Assembly: GCA_902462015.1 (NCBI GenBank)
Contig: CABPZV010000006.1
Location: 1 to 30,821, forward strand
Length of the DNA stretch: 30,821 bases
From: an uncultured Eubacteriales bacterium
GTDB lineage: Bacteria; Bacillota; Clostridia; Oscillospirales; CAG-272
Direction: 5' to 3'
A program made the translations under genes and the position numbers. Every line of letters starts with the position of its first letter. The stretch's first letter is position 1. Under the pieces are notes generated by a model. The model was not told the origin of the DNA. It ran no database searches and saw only the letters and a list, made by a program, of their open reading frames with translations. This document shows, in pieces, positions 1 to 9,008 of this stretch.

Positions 1-33
1 AGGGCGGCGTCTTAGCCTCTTGACCAACAGGCC
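1..33 (-). tRNA. tRNA-Glu, 5' half (cut by window edge)
   Basis: Read on the minus strand from base 33, the sequence begins with the acceptor strand GGCCTGT, then a D-arm (GTCAAGAGGCTAAGAC) and the 5' side of the anticodon stem (CCGCC) followed by CT. This closely matches the 5' half of Firmicutes tRNA-Glu. The anticodon and 3' half lie outside the window, so the Glu assignment rests on resemblance of this half only. A matching promoter lies just upstream at 55-83. Confidence 0.8.
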
Positions 34-54
34 TTACAAACTCAGTGCCTTTTT

Positions 55-83
55 ATTATACCATACCAAATGAGGAAAAGCAA
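55..83 (-). promoter_or_regulatory. Promoter of the tRNA-Glu gene
   Basis: On the minus strand, -35 TTGCTT (78-83) and a perfect -10 TATAAT (55-60) are separated by exactly 17 bases. Transcription would start near base 48, about 15 bases before the mature tRNA 5' end. This is a normal sigma-A layout for a tRNA gene. Confidence 0.7.
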
Positions 84-451
84 TAGTTTGACATTCTTTT
101 TATGTAAACAAAATATGAACTAAAACAAGCATTATATATTTAATTTGATATGCAGTGTTGTCTTACATTGTTTTTGTATTTTCATACCAATTTTATCATC
201 CATTCAAAAATATTTTTATGATATGCTTAACTTTTTTCTATATAGTCAAAAATTTAATTAACCGGTATTTGTTTTAACTTATTCAAATCGCCGCTGCATA
301 AATATCAATATTGTCAAATATCTTTTTTGGGAGCTAATTCCATCATCTGAGTTCAAGTAAAAATTTAACTAATTTTCATCAAACTATATTCAGTTATTAC
401 TACACGCTTCGGCAATGTTATGACACTCCTTTCAGCACATTGATAACATAA

Positions 452-491
452 ACCCCTCTCGTCGGGTAAAGGGAACTTAACAAAGAGGGGT
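452..491. repeat. Inverted repeat ACCCCTCT / AGAGGGGT
   Basis: An 8-base perfect inverted repeat (452-459 and 484-491) flanks a 24-base loop. ACAT/ATGT can extend it outside a two-base bulge. On the minus strand the stem is followed by GTTTATGTTAT, a poor U tract, so it could be a weak terminator for leftward transcription. It could equally be an operator or part of an RNA. No function is claimed. Confidence 0.4.
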
Positions 492-569
492 ATGTGTAAT
501 AAATGGATAACGGTAAATTCAATGATGGTTTATATGTCGTATGGTATTTTTGCATTAAATTGTACTGCT

Positions 570-760
570 GCCGAAAAAAGGCAAGTAGCTTCTACCGGAT
601 ATAGCTAGACGACTTGGCATACGCCATCCAGACAGCCGTCCTAACGGGCGAACACCTTGACTGACAGCCGTCTCTTGAACAAGAGCCGCATTAATCCTAA
701 GCATCAAACGGTGACACCTAAACAGCCGGCGACCTGACAGCTGGGCGAATCTGCTTTTAC
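570..760 (-). ncRNA. Candidate structured RNA, family unknown
   Basis: A block of roughly 50% GC stands in an AT-rich spacer. It contains four related units read here on the plus strand: GACAGCCGTC at 631 and 663, AACAGCCGGC at 721 and GACAGCTGGG at 736, each preceded by a GGC/GGT...ACC segment. Local stems are visible: TGGC-ATAC-GCCA (615-626), ACGG/CCGT (644-647/668-671), CTCTTG/CAAGAG (672-685) and CCGGC/GCTGG (726-730/740-744). On the minus strand the block ends in a six-U run (579-574). I therefore favour the minus strand, as an RNA at the end of the clpE/P-ATPase transcript or with its own promoter. It does not match the tmRNA, RNase P, SRP, 6S or riboswitch cores I know, and the strand is uncertain. 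Confidence 0.45.
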
Positions 761-781
761 TTATATAGCTTATTTATACCA

Positions 782-3700
782 TTATTGTTTATCCTTATCA
801 TTTCCAACCGAAAAAATGCTCTCGATTATATCATTGCCGATTTCAAAGCTCTCGTCTCCTGATGATAAAGCTTCAATATTACTATCCTTTGAAACTTCAT
901 CCTTTGTATCCGATTCAAACAGCGGCTCACTTTTATCTGACATATTTTTTTCAGAAAAAGATGCCGATTCTTCATCAGCTTTATTATTAATTTCGTCAGT
1001 TCTTTCTTTATCAGAATCCTTTTTTTTCGTTTCAGCGTCTTCTGATTTGTCTTGCTTTCCGCTGACTGCTTTGGCTTGTCCCGGCATTGTATAGTCTAAT
1101 CCAAAATCTTCTGAATCTGATTCAGATACTTTTATAAAAGATTCTAAATCAAAATTTGCAAAAAGTCCGATATCATCGTTCTTCGTCTCATTACTGACAA
1201 AATTATTTTCAGGCTGTTCCTTTTCAAAAGAGATTTTAGATTTTCCACTTGGTATCATCTTCCGAAGCTTTGATTTTATCCAAGCTCCTGCGCGGGAATC
1301 TCCGTTTATAAATTTATATATTTCAGATACAGCCGCTGTAAACAGAACGGGAATGAGCATTACCAAAACTCCGTTAGCCCCAAATGGAGTTATACCGAAC
1401 AGGCTTCCGAAATCAGGTATCAAAAGTGACAGCAGCGCGAGAGCTGCGCATAATACAACCGTCAGTAAACCGATTCCGTTGATTGCTACTTTAGGACTGA
1501 ATACACTGCTTCTGCGTTTTATTTCAAAGAGCAAAATAAATTGTGTCAGTGTAAAACCAAGAAATGATGCTGATACAAGCTGTGAAGATGACAGCCCGGT
1601 TTCCGTGGCGGCTGCAGAGCAGGATACGATGATCAGTACAGCAGCCCAGACACATCCGAAGACAAGGTAAGGAATATTACTGTAAAATGGTCTTGCCATT
1701 TTTCTTTCAATATCATTGCGGCTTTTCAGTATACCTGGAGACGGTGTCTGAAAGGCTATTGTGAATATAGCCGCGAAATCTACAATAAATCCTGAAAACA
1801 GTATCTGAACGGGCGTCAGTACATATTTTCCGAATAGAACTCCCCATAATACCAGAATTAGACGCGCCGCCTGTGTCGTTACAAGATACGCAACTGCATT
1901 CATAATATTATCATAAGTTTGCACGGAGCTTTTTACAGTTCCGAACATAGCGTTAAAGCCTCCGTAACCGCTTTTTTCAGGAGGCATCAAAACAACACTT
2001 GACATGTAACGAAGCGCGGCCGTTCCTGCAGTGTTTCTTTTTTCACCGGTTATGATAGGTGTCCTGCGTTCTCTGCCTAAACCTGCCGACGGCTCCTCGG
2101 TAAAGGCAAATCCGACGTCGGCCTCGCTCAGGGAGGCAATTTTATCAAGTCTGTCCGTCAATATTCCGACTTTTTGGCCATCTGAACGCATCAGAGAGAC
2201 AAGTGAGTCAAGCTGTCCGGAGGACATTCCTATGTACATATTATAAAGAGGAATATTTATCCGGAATATATCCGGCTTCATACATGAAATCTGTGCTCCG
2301 GTTATTATCTCGCTTTCATTATTGATTATTCCGAGAGAACGTGCTGTCATCTGCCCTATCTCACTGCTATCATCGCATGTCATTACAACTTTAATGCCAG
2401 CTTCAAGACAGGAAGAAATATTTTGTGCTGCGCCTTCCATGACGGGCTCTTTGATGACAATAAATCCGTCTAAAACGAGATCGCTTTGATTTGCTATCAG
2501 TCTTCTGAGATTTGTGTATTGCGTTTCCTTTGAAGCAACTGCAATAACACGGCAAAAATCTTTAGCTGCCGATTTTATATATTTATTGTATTCGTTTAGT
2601 TTTTCCGGATTCATCCGATGTTTTCCGGAGGAATCACGGTAAAAGGCACAGCATTTTAACAAACTTCTCGCCTCGCCGCGAGACACAGAAATAAAACGTC
2701 CCGAATGTATACACAGAGTAGTCTCAAAACGGCTTCCGGCTGACGTCCCGACGTGATCAACCTGAATATAATCGTGTTCAAGAGCGGTAGTATATAATCC
2801 GAATTTGGACGCACATGATATAATCATTTCTTCTTCGCCTGTGTAAATGCTGTTTCCGCTTAAATTGTCCGACATCAGGCGAGTGGCTCCGTAACGCCCG
2901 GTAGTAACGACTGAAAGTCTGAGAAGCTCTCCGCAGCTGCGTTTAAAACCGTGGGCACTTACTGCGCGTTCCTTTCCGGAAGATACCATTCTGTCTATAC
3001 ATACGGCATCGGAAGCAATAAGAGCTGACCGAGGGACAATAAGGACATTAAGATCCTTGGCGGTTTCGAGCTTTTCCACATTTTTAACAAGCGCACCGGA
3101 ATCATACCCCCGGCGGCGTCTCCGCAGACCGAGAACTCCAAAGCTTACAATTATATATGAAAAGGTAAGATAATAGGAGCTCATCGAGGCAACTGCTACA
3201 GTAAGCCCTGTTATGAAGCTGTCAAAAAGACTGTGTCCTGAATTCCTACCAAATATTATATCGAGGACAACAATTATGAAAACCGCAGCAAGCATACACA
3301 AAGCCCATACAGAACTGTATCTCCGCATCAGTTTAAATACGTGAAGCTTTTCATAAGAAGGTATGTTATCATGAGACCTTTCCTTACTTATTTTGCTTAT
3401 GACTGTATTTTCAGATGTTGAATATATTATAGCACGTCCGCTGCCGCTTATAACAACCGACGATGCAAAAAGAATATTTGTCTGTTCCGAGGGTGAGAGC
3501 TCTGCTCCTCTGGATGCAGCAAATCCGGCGCGTTTCCTGACAGGACGTTTTTCTCCGGTAATACCCTGCTGTATGACAGTAAGTCCGTCGGCCTGAATTA
3601 TACGTGCATCGGCAGGAACGATATCACCTGCGGAAAGAAATATAATATCTCCGCAGACAACTTGACCGCTGCCTGTAAAAATCGTCTTTCCATCTCTGAC

Positions 3701-4060
3701 GACTTTGACATAAGGACTGGCTTTCATACTAATGTCACGCAGAATCTCTTTTGATTTGATAAACGCAGTGACCGCAGCCGTGATATTAATCAATATGATA
3801 CATATTATTACTATGGCGGAAATATTCTGGTTAAAAGCAGTGGAAATAACTGCAGTAAAAATCAGCAAAAGCACAGTTAAATCTGTCATTATATGACTCA
3901 GATTATTTTTATATATACTTTGGCTTTCAGTATATATTCTGTTATCTCCGTTTGTTTTAAGCCTTTCCGCAGCGGCCGAAGCGGAGATTCCCCTGCTTAT
4001 ATCACTGCCAAGCTTACTTGCTATTTGTTCTGGAGTAAACTCATACCATTTTTCATTCAT
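782..4060 (-). CDS. P-type ATPase homologue lacking catalytic residues (pseudo-pump) with acidic tail
   Basis: The 1092 residues follow the P2-type (Ca2+/cation) ATPase layout: an N-terminal cation-ATPase domain (residues 1-60), paired TM segments near 60-100, an actuator domain with an intact GDIVPADAR (145-153), TM 250-310, a cytoplasmic core, and C-terminal TM segments. The catalytic signatures are ruined. The DKTGTL site reads VPRSAL (342-347, Val for the phosphorylated Asp), TGES reads TGEK (168-171), the TM4 PEGL motif is absent (ASMSSYYL near 291) and GDGVND reads TDRLDK. A final tail of about 170 residues is rich in Asp, Glu, Ser and Lys and looks disordered. The reading frame is long and intact, so this is a maintained protein rather than a decaying gene. 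ATP-driven transport by the usual phosphoenzyme cycle is not expected; a scaffold or sensor role is inference. It starts 6 bases after clpE with no clear SD, so it is probably translationally coupled. Confidence 0.85.
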   Translation of the reverse strand: MNEKWYEFTPEQIASKLGSDISRGISASAAAERLKTNGDNRIYTESQSIYKNNLSHIMTDLTVLLLIFTAVISTAFNQNISAIVIICIILINITAAVTAFIKSKEILRDISMKASPYVKVVRDGKTIFTGSGQVVCGDIIFLSAGDIVPADARIIQADGLTVIQQGITGEKRPVRKRAGFAASRGAELSPSEQTNILFASSVVISGSGRAIIYSTSENTVISKISKERSHDNIPSYEKLHVFKLMRRYSSVWALCMLAAVFIIVVLDIIFGRNSGHSLFDSFITGLTVAVASMSSYYLTFSYIIVSFGVLGLRRRRRGYDSGALVKNVEKLETAKDLNVLIVPRSALIASDAVCIDRMVSSGKERAVSAHGFKRSCGELLRLSVVTTGRYGATRLMSDNLSGNSIYTGEEEMIISCASKFGLYTTALEHDYIQVDHVGTSAGSRFETTLCIHSGRFISVSRGEARSLLKCCAFYRDSSGKHRMNPEKLNEYNKYIKSAAKDFCRVIAVASKETQYTNLRRLIANQSDLVLDGFIVIKEPVMEGAAQNISSCLEAGIKVVMTCDDSSEIGQMTARSLGIINNESEIITGAQISCMKPDIFRINIPLYNMYIGMSSGQLDSLVSLMRSDGQKVGILTDRLDKIASLSEADVGFAFTEEPSAGLGRERRTPIITGEKRNTAGTAALRYMSSVVLMPPEKSGYGGFNAMFGTVKSSVQTYDNIMNAVAYLVTTQAARLILVLWGVLFGKYVLTPVQILFSGFIVDFAAIFTIAFQTPSPGILKSRNDIERKMARPFYSNIPYLVFGCVWAAVLIIVSCSAAATETGLSSSQLVSASFLGFTLTQFILLFEIKRRSSVFSPKVAINGIGLLTVVLCAALALLSLLIPDFGSLFGITPFGANGVLVMLIPVLFTAAVSEIYKFINGDSRAGAWIKSKLRKMIPSGKSKISFEKEQPENNFVSNETKNDDIGLFANFDLESFIKVSESDSEDFGLDYTMPGQAKAVSGKQDKSEDAETKKKDSDKERTDEINNKADEESASFSEKNMSDKSEPLFESDTKDEVSKDSNIEALSSGDESFEIGNDIIESIFSVGNDKDKQ

Positions 4061-4066
4061 AATGCA

Positions 4067-6517
4067 TCATTTTTTACTTTCTTCGGAAGGAGGAAGCATT
4101 GAGGAATCATATTTAAGTGAAATATCAAGCTTTTCTGAATTATTTTCGTTAGGTGCATCAATTTTTACACCTTTAATAACACAGTTATAACCTTTGATAA
4201 TTAAATCGGCAATTTCATCTTCGACGTGTGTTTGCACATAACGCCTCATGTTCCGTGCTCCAAAACGGCGGGAAAAAGATTTTTCCGCAATAAAAGCCTG
4301 TGTAGCAGCAGTCCATTCAACAGAAATTCCTTTGACAGCGAGAGTTTCTTTAAGTTCGTTCAGCATAAGGCCTGCTATTTTCACAAAATCTTCTTTTTCA
4401 AGCGAACGGAAAGTAACAATTTCATCTACTCGGTTGATAAATTCAGGACGAAGAAATTCTCCGAGCGCTTTAAGAGTCCGGTCGCTTTCCTGTTCATATG
4501 CGGTCGCTCCGAATCCGGGAGTATTCGAAGCCATACTTGCTCCGGCATTAGTAGTCATAATTATGACAGTGTTTTCAAAACCGACTATTTTCCCGTGTGC
4601 ATCTGTAATTCTTCCTTCATCAAGAATTTGTAGCAAAATATTTAATACATCAGGGTGAGCTTTTTCAATTTCATCAAATAAAACGACTGAATATGGCTTA
4701 CGGCGTATTTTTTCCGTGAGCTGTCCTGCATCATCATATCCGACATATCCGGGAGGTGAGCCGATTATTCTTGAAACAGAATGTTTTTCCATAAACTCAG
4801 ACATATCAAGGCGTATAAGCGTTTCAGGCGAATTAAATAAATCGGCAGCCAAGCATTTGACGAGCTCTGTTTTTCCAACTCCTGTACTTCCTGCGAAAAT
4901 AAAGGATACAGGCTTACGCTTTGAGGACACACCCGCACGGCTGCGCTTTATTGCACGGACAACCGCATCGACGGCTTTATCCTGACCAATGATATGTTCT
5001 CTCAAACGCTCCCCGAGCGTGTCGATCCGTGCAAATTCATGTTCGGTAATTGAGCTGGCAGGAACGCCCGTCCAAATTTCAACAACTTTTGCAAGATCAT
5101 CTACAGAAAGACTAATTTTATCGCGCTCAGAAGAAAGCTCTTTAAACCGGGCTTCCATCCCGATTTCTTTTGTGCGCATATCCGCAATCCGGTGGTATTT
5201 TTCATCGGCCGTATCATCTGATGTTTCTGCTGCTTCAAGCTCAAGAGCTTCACGCTCTGTCTTTAATTTACCGAGATCTTCTGCAAGCAGCTCTACTTCT
5301 TTAATTACCGGAGAATTTAGCGCGAGATTCGATGAAGCCTCGTCAAGCAAGTCGATGGCTTTATCCGGCAGAAAACGGTCTGTTATATAACGTTCTGAAA
5401 GCCTTACAGCGGCTGCTACTGTTGTTTCAGGAATATTAATGCCATGAAACCTTTCATAATAATTCTTTATGCCAAGCAAGATGGAAGTTGAATCTTCGAT
5501 TGACGGTTCTTCCAATATAATCGGCTGAAACCTTCTTTCAAGAGCAGAATCGCTCTCGATGTATTTTCTGTACTCATTCAGCGTTGTAGCTCCGATAACC
5601 TGAATTTCGCCTTTTGACAGCGCAGGCTTGAGAATATTGGCGGCATTCATTCCGCCTTCTGCGCTTCCTGTTCCGGCTATCATATGAATTTCATCGATTA
5701 CAAGAACAATATTTCCATTTGCTCTGATCTCGTCGATTAGTCCTTTCATCCGACTCTCAAACTGCCCGCGAAACTGAGTTCCCGCCACGAGTGACGTCAA
5801 ATCAAGCAGAAATATCTCTTTTCCGCGAAGCTTCCACGGAACATTTTCGCTAACAACAAGCTGCGCAACGGCCTCGGCAACAGCGGTTTTTCCTACACCG
5901 GGTTCTCCGATTAGACAAGGATTATTTTTTTGCCGTCTGCAAAGAATCTGGACTGCTCTTGCTATTTCACGTTCTCTTCCTATTACGCGGTCAAGCTTTC
6001 CCTCCTTTGCAAGCCCGGTAAGATTGCTGCAATACATATTGAGATATTTGCGCTTTGGCTTTTTCTTATCACCGTCGGCACCAGTTTTTTCTTTCGTTCC
6101 GCCGTTTTGTTCCGAATCAGAATTCTTTTGGATTCCTAAGTTTGTCAAAGGAGCGAAAAACTTGCGAAAATCAATTGCAGGAGCATTCCCCTTGTCTGTA
6201 TCATCTGTACTTTCTAAATCTCCTTCGGAGGAATCTGCTCCTCCCTCGGACTCTGATTCTTCTCTGTTATCATCGCCTTCGGTAAGGTTGTCATTTTCAG
6301 TATTCTCTCCGTTGATCATATTGTCCATCTCCATATCCATTCTGTCGAGATCTTCGTCGGACAGTCCCATTTTTTCAATCATTGATTCTACCGGTTTTAT
6401 GCCAAGCTCTTTAGCACACTTCAGGCAGATACCCTCGTTTAGAGTTTTCCCCCCTTCAAATCTTGTAACAAATATTACAGCAACACGTTTTTTGCATCTT
6501 GAACACAATTCCATCAT
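4067..6517 (-). CDS. clpE: ClpE-type AAA+ unfoldase (Clp protease ATPase subunit) with N-terminal zinc finger
   Basis: This is a HSP100 ATPase that would unfold substrates for ClpP. The N-terminus has four cysteines in a CX2C-X22-CX2C pattern (C5, C8, C31, C34), as known for ClpE, instead of the double Clp_N repeat of ClpC/ClpA. A long acidic Ser/Glu/Asp linker (about 55-150) follows. AAA-1 carries Walker A GEPGVGKT (204-211) and VLVIDEIH. A short coiled middle domain precedes AAA-2 with GSTGVGKT, VVLFDEIEKAH and the RPEFINRVDEIV arginine-finger region. The ClpP-docking loop position reads PGFG instead of the usual [ILV]-G-[FL], so ClpP binding is probable but not certain. At 816 residues it is longer than typical ClpE (about 700), owing to the linker. 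It sits between cvpA (22-base gap) and the pseudo P-type ATPase. No ctsR, mcsA or mcsB is nearby and I found no clear CtsR operator. Confidence 0.9.
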   Translation of the reverse strand: MMELCSRCKKRVAVIFVTRFEGGKTLNEGICLKCAKELGIKPVESMIEKMGLSDEDLDRMDMEMDNMINGENTENDNLTEGDDNREESESEGGADSSEGDLESTDDTDKGNAPAIDFRKFFAPLTNLGIQKNSDSEQNGGTKEKTGADGDKKKPKRKYLNMYCSNLTGLAKEGKLDRVIGREREIARAVQILCRRQKNNPCLIGEPGVGKTAVAEAVAQLVVSENVPWKLRGKEIFLLDLTSLVAGTQFRGQFESRMKGLIDEIRANGNIVLVIDEIHMIAGTGSAEGGMNAANILKPALSKGEIQVIGATTLNEYRKYIESDSALERRFQPIILEEPSIEDSTSILLGIKNYYERFHGINIPETTVAAAVRLSERYITDRFLPDKAIDLLDEASSNLALNSPVIKEVELLAEDLGKLKTEREALELEAAETSDDTADEKYHRIADMRTKEIGMEARFKELSSERDKISLSVDDLAKVVEIWTGVPASSITEHEFARIDTLGERLREHIIGQDKAVDAVVRAIKRSRAGVSSKRKPVSFIFAGSTGVGKTELVKCLAADLFNSPETLIRLDMSEFMEKHSVSRIIGSPPGYVGYDDAGQLTEKIRRKPYSVVLFDEIEKAHPDVLNILLQILDEGRITDAHGKIVGFENTVIIMTTNAGASMASNTPGFGATAYEQESDRTLKALGEFLRPEFINRVDEIVTFRSLEKEDFVKIAGLMLNELKETLAVKGISVEWTAATQAFIAEKSFSRRFGARNMRRYVQTHVEDEIADLIIKGYNCVIKGVKIDAPNENNSEKLDISLKYDSSMLPPSEESKK

Positions 6518-6539
6518 TATGATTTTTCTCCCTCAGAAT

Positions 6540-7232
6540 TTAGTTAAAGAGATTTCCTATAAACTTAAGCAAAACTGATTGTTCTGCAGCTCCTCCGAAC
6601 AGCTCGGGATTAACCGAGACAAGAGTGGGAAGAAGCAAAATCAGCAGCTTTGCAATTACAAACGCGGAAATCCCCCCGAAGCAAAAACCAAACACAGCTC
6701 CGGCTATTCGGTTAATACTATTCAGAATCGGCATTTTGAATATGGCACACAGTATGATTGTGATTATCCTAAGCACGAGAGCAGCTGCAATAAATACCGA
6801 TATAAATGAAATAATATAGGCTGCCCTTGAAAGTATTACTTCTGTAATATGCTCAGAAACACTTCGCTGCGCACTCGGTTCCTCTTTTTTAGCGTCTGTT
6901 TTCATGTCCTGAATATCAATTCCGAAGGTTTCGCAAATATTTTTAATAACCTCAGGAATTTCAGATAAGTTTTCAAAATTATCCGTATCGATTGTCTCAT
7001 CTGATGTCTCAAGCATTGATTCAATTTGAGCTTCTACAGGACCTCTTATATACGGCTCTACAATTTTTTCCCTGCATAACGGCGAAATGTGCGGCGCCAA
7101 AATATATGAGACACAGACTGCAATAAGAACAGAGACAAGACCCATTACCGTTTTTACAAAGCCTCTTTTTATTCCTAAAATTACAGGCAATATAATTATA
7201 ACCGCAAGAATGATATCTATAGTCAATGACAC
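6540..7232 (-). CDS. CvpA-family membrane protein
   Basis: The 230-residue protein begins with a hydrophobic helix (IDIILAVIIILPVILGIKRG) followed by FVKTVMGLVSVLIAVCVSYI. This is the N-terminal signature of the CvpA (colicin V production) family. Two more TM segments lie near residues 135-165 and 185-215, and an acidic loop between them probably faces outside. CvpA homologues in other bacteria are linked to envelope homeostasis, but the molecular function is not known. GTG is the start, preceded by AAAGGAG about 11 bases upstream. The gene lies between the propeller-like protein and clpE in one tight operon, which suggests a joint membrane-associated role. Confidence 0.8.
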   Translation of the reverse strand: MSLTIDIILAVIIILPVILGIKRGFVKTVMGLVSVLIAVCVSYILAPHISPLCREKIVEPYIRGPVEAQIESMLETSDETIDTDNFENLSEIPEVIKNICETFGIDIQDMKTDAKKEEPSAQRSVSEHITEVILSRAAYIISFISVFIAAALVLRIITIILCAIFKMPILNSINRIAGAVFGFCFGGISAFVIAKLLILLLPTLVSVNPELFGGAAEQSVLLKFIGNLFN

Positions 7233-7285
7233 TTTATGTCACTCTCCTTTAATTTAAAAATGTGCAGGGTAAATAATCTTAAACT

Positions 7286-8917
7286 TTACTGTCCGGATGA
7301 AGCAGTTTCGGATGAGATATTTGAGATGATGACTTCGGCAGTTTGAGGAACTTCGCTGTCATTTTCACTGTCAGGTTCACTTGCTGCGGTGTCTGTAACT
7401 GATACTGCGGAGGTATTTTCCGAAGTTTCGCTTCCGGCATTTGCTCCGTCAGCATTTTCGCTGTCAAACACTTCTGACAAATAATATGAAAGAGTATGTG
7501 AATAATATGAAACAAAGATTATGTCGCCTGACACATTAATGTCACATGGATTTCCGTCGTATTTAAAATTAGAGACCTCCAGGTTTTCTGGATTTATACA
7601 TATTATCTTATCCGAACATAAAAAATAAATTCGGTCATCAGAAATTTTAATTTTCTTAACGGTACCGGGCACAGAATAGGTAAGCACAGTCTTTCCCTTA
7701 TCATTAATTACGGCAATATCGCTTTCATTGCTTATATAACTGGAGGAAAAGACAGCTGCAAAATAATTGTTCCCGACACATACAGTCTGGGGAGTGCGGT
7801 TTTCAAAGGAATACTTTGAGATAAGTTCGCCCGAATTACTGTAAATGTATAACGCTTTTTCAGTTGCAACTTTAAGATCGCCGCTGTCGTTGAATGCTGC
7901 ATACATTGGAAGTTCCCCGTCAATTGTCATAGTAAACAGTTCATTTCCCAACTCAGGATTATACACCGAGATCTCACCGCTTATGGAGCCATTGTCATTG
8001 TATATCGATAAAATAAAAATACAATCTCCGTTCCTGTTAAAGCCCATTCCAAGTGCAAGCTTGTCTTTCATAATCTGTGCAATATTTTCTTTATTTGAAT
8101 TATAAACATATATTACTGTACGATATTCAGCGCTTCTTGTCATAATAGCATAGCTGCCGTTTTCTGCTGCGGATGCTGAAGAAATAGGATATGCGGTAGA
8201 TTCTCCTGCAATTTTACCGAGAGTGTTGTAAACAGCATAGGATGTACCTCCAAGGTCATATGAAATTACCGATGCTTCTGAGCTGGTGACGGCCGGATTT
8301 TTGTAATTGTGTTCCTCGCTGAAAATTTTACTTCCGTTGTTTGAATAAAGCACGAAGCTTTCACGGTTTGACATTACAATATTTCCCCGAAACATGCAAA
8401 AAACAGCTTCAGTATCTGTATTATATGAAATTGTTGCGGACGAAGTGCTGGAATATACCGTATTGGTTACGTTTAAGTCTCTTAAAAGATACTGCAGATT
8501 TTCTGCGGTAATATCATCTCTGAAAGAACCGAGCATAACAACCGCGAACAGCGCAAGTGTAACTGCACATACTATTTTTGCGGTACGGCATCGTTTTGAT
8601 AGTTCAATAAAATACGGATTTACACCGGCAGCAACCGCTTCAAGTTTTTCCTTTGCTTCTCTTTCAAGCGATTCATCGAGCGACATCTTAATCCGCTGAG
8701 ATTTCGATACTTTTATACGGCGTGTTTTATGACTACTGCGCTTCCCCTTTGAGGCACTTTTTGAAACTGTCTTTTTAGCAGTTTTTTCTTTTTTGGAAAC
8801 AGGCGTATTTATAACCTGATGTTCGCCTGAAGTCCGTTCATTTATTTTATTATTATCGGTTTGAAAACCGCTCTTTTTTTCTGAACTCATATCACTTGAC
8901 CAGGCCTTTGTCCGCAA
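7286..8917 (-). CDS. Membrane-anchored beta-propeller-like protein (DUF5711-like)
   Basis: The 543 residues comprise a Lys/Ser-rich cytoplasmic N-terminus (1-75), a predicted single TM helix (about 112-131), and a large external domain. That domain is built of repeated short beta-strand stretches with SYDLGG, YAVYN and YIYSNSG-type motifs, resembling a PQQ/WD-like propeller. A low-complexity Ser/Thr/Glu tail follows. The segment SFRDDITAENLQYLLRDL after the TM helix resembles DUF5711 proteins of Clostridia; I recall this rather than having checked it. The TTG start is chosen because AAAGGA lies 7 bases upstream, whereas the internal ATG at codon 10 has no good SD. It is the first gene of the four-gene operon, with a promoter at 9009-9037. 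Confidence 0.65.
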   Translation of the reverse strand: MRTKAWSSDMSSEKKSGFQTDNNKINERTSGEHQVINTPVSKKEKTAKKTVSKSASKGKRSSHKTRRIKVSKSQRIKMSLDESLEREAKEKLEAVAAGVNPYFIELSKRCRTAKIVCAVTLALFAVVMLGSFRDDITAENLQYLLRDLNVTNTVYSSTSSATISYNTDTEAVFCMFRGNIVMSNRESFVLYSNNGSKIFSEEHNYKNPAVTSSEASVISYDLGGTSYAVYNTLGKIAGESTAYPISSASAAENGSYAIMTRSAEYRTVIYVYNSNKENIAQIMKDKLALGMGFNRNGDCIFILSIYNDNGSISGEISVYNPELGNELFTMTIDGELPMYAAFNDSGDLKVATEKALYIYSNSGELISKYSFENRTPQTVCVGNNYFAAVFSSSYISNESDIAVINDKGKTVLTYSVPGTVKKIKISDDRIYFLCSDKIICINPENLEVSNFKYDGNPCDINVSGDIIFVSYYSHTLSYYLSEVFDSENADGANAGSETSENTSAVSVTDTAASEPDSENDSEVPQTAEVIISNISSETASSGQ

Positions 8918-9008
8918 AGGGTTTCCTTTCTTAATGAGAAAACGTTTTTAAAATAGGATTTTAGCCGTATTGATTAGACTATACTGTTATTCTGTCAGTA
9001 ACATAAAT

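Larger units (their letters stand above)
34..781. other. Gene-free spacer, 750 bases
   Basis: I see no convincing protein gene here. Bases 90-420 are very AT-rich and featureless apart from the tRNA promoter. Bases 452-491 form an inverted repeat, and about 570-760 form a GC-rich structured block described separately. No clear intrinsic terminator for the P-type ATPase operon that ends at 782 was found directly after the stop codon. Confidence 0.6.

Noticed and set aside
452..760. CRISPR array from the repeated GACAGCCG units
   Set aside because: Units are short, imperfect and unevenly spaced (32, 58, 15 bases), which does not fit repeats and spacers.
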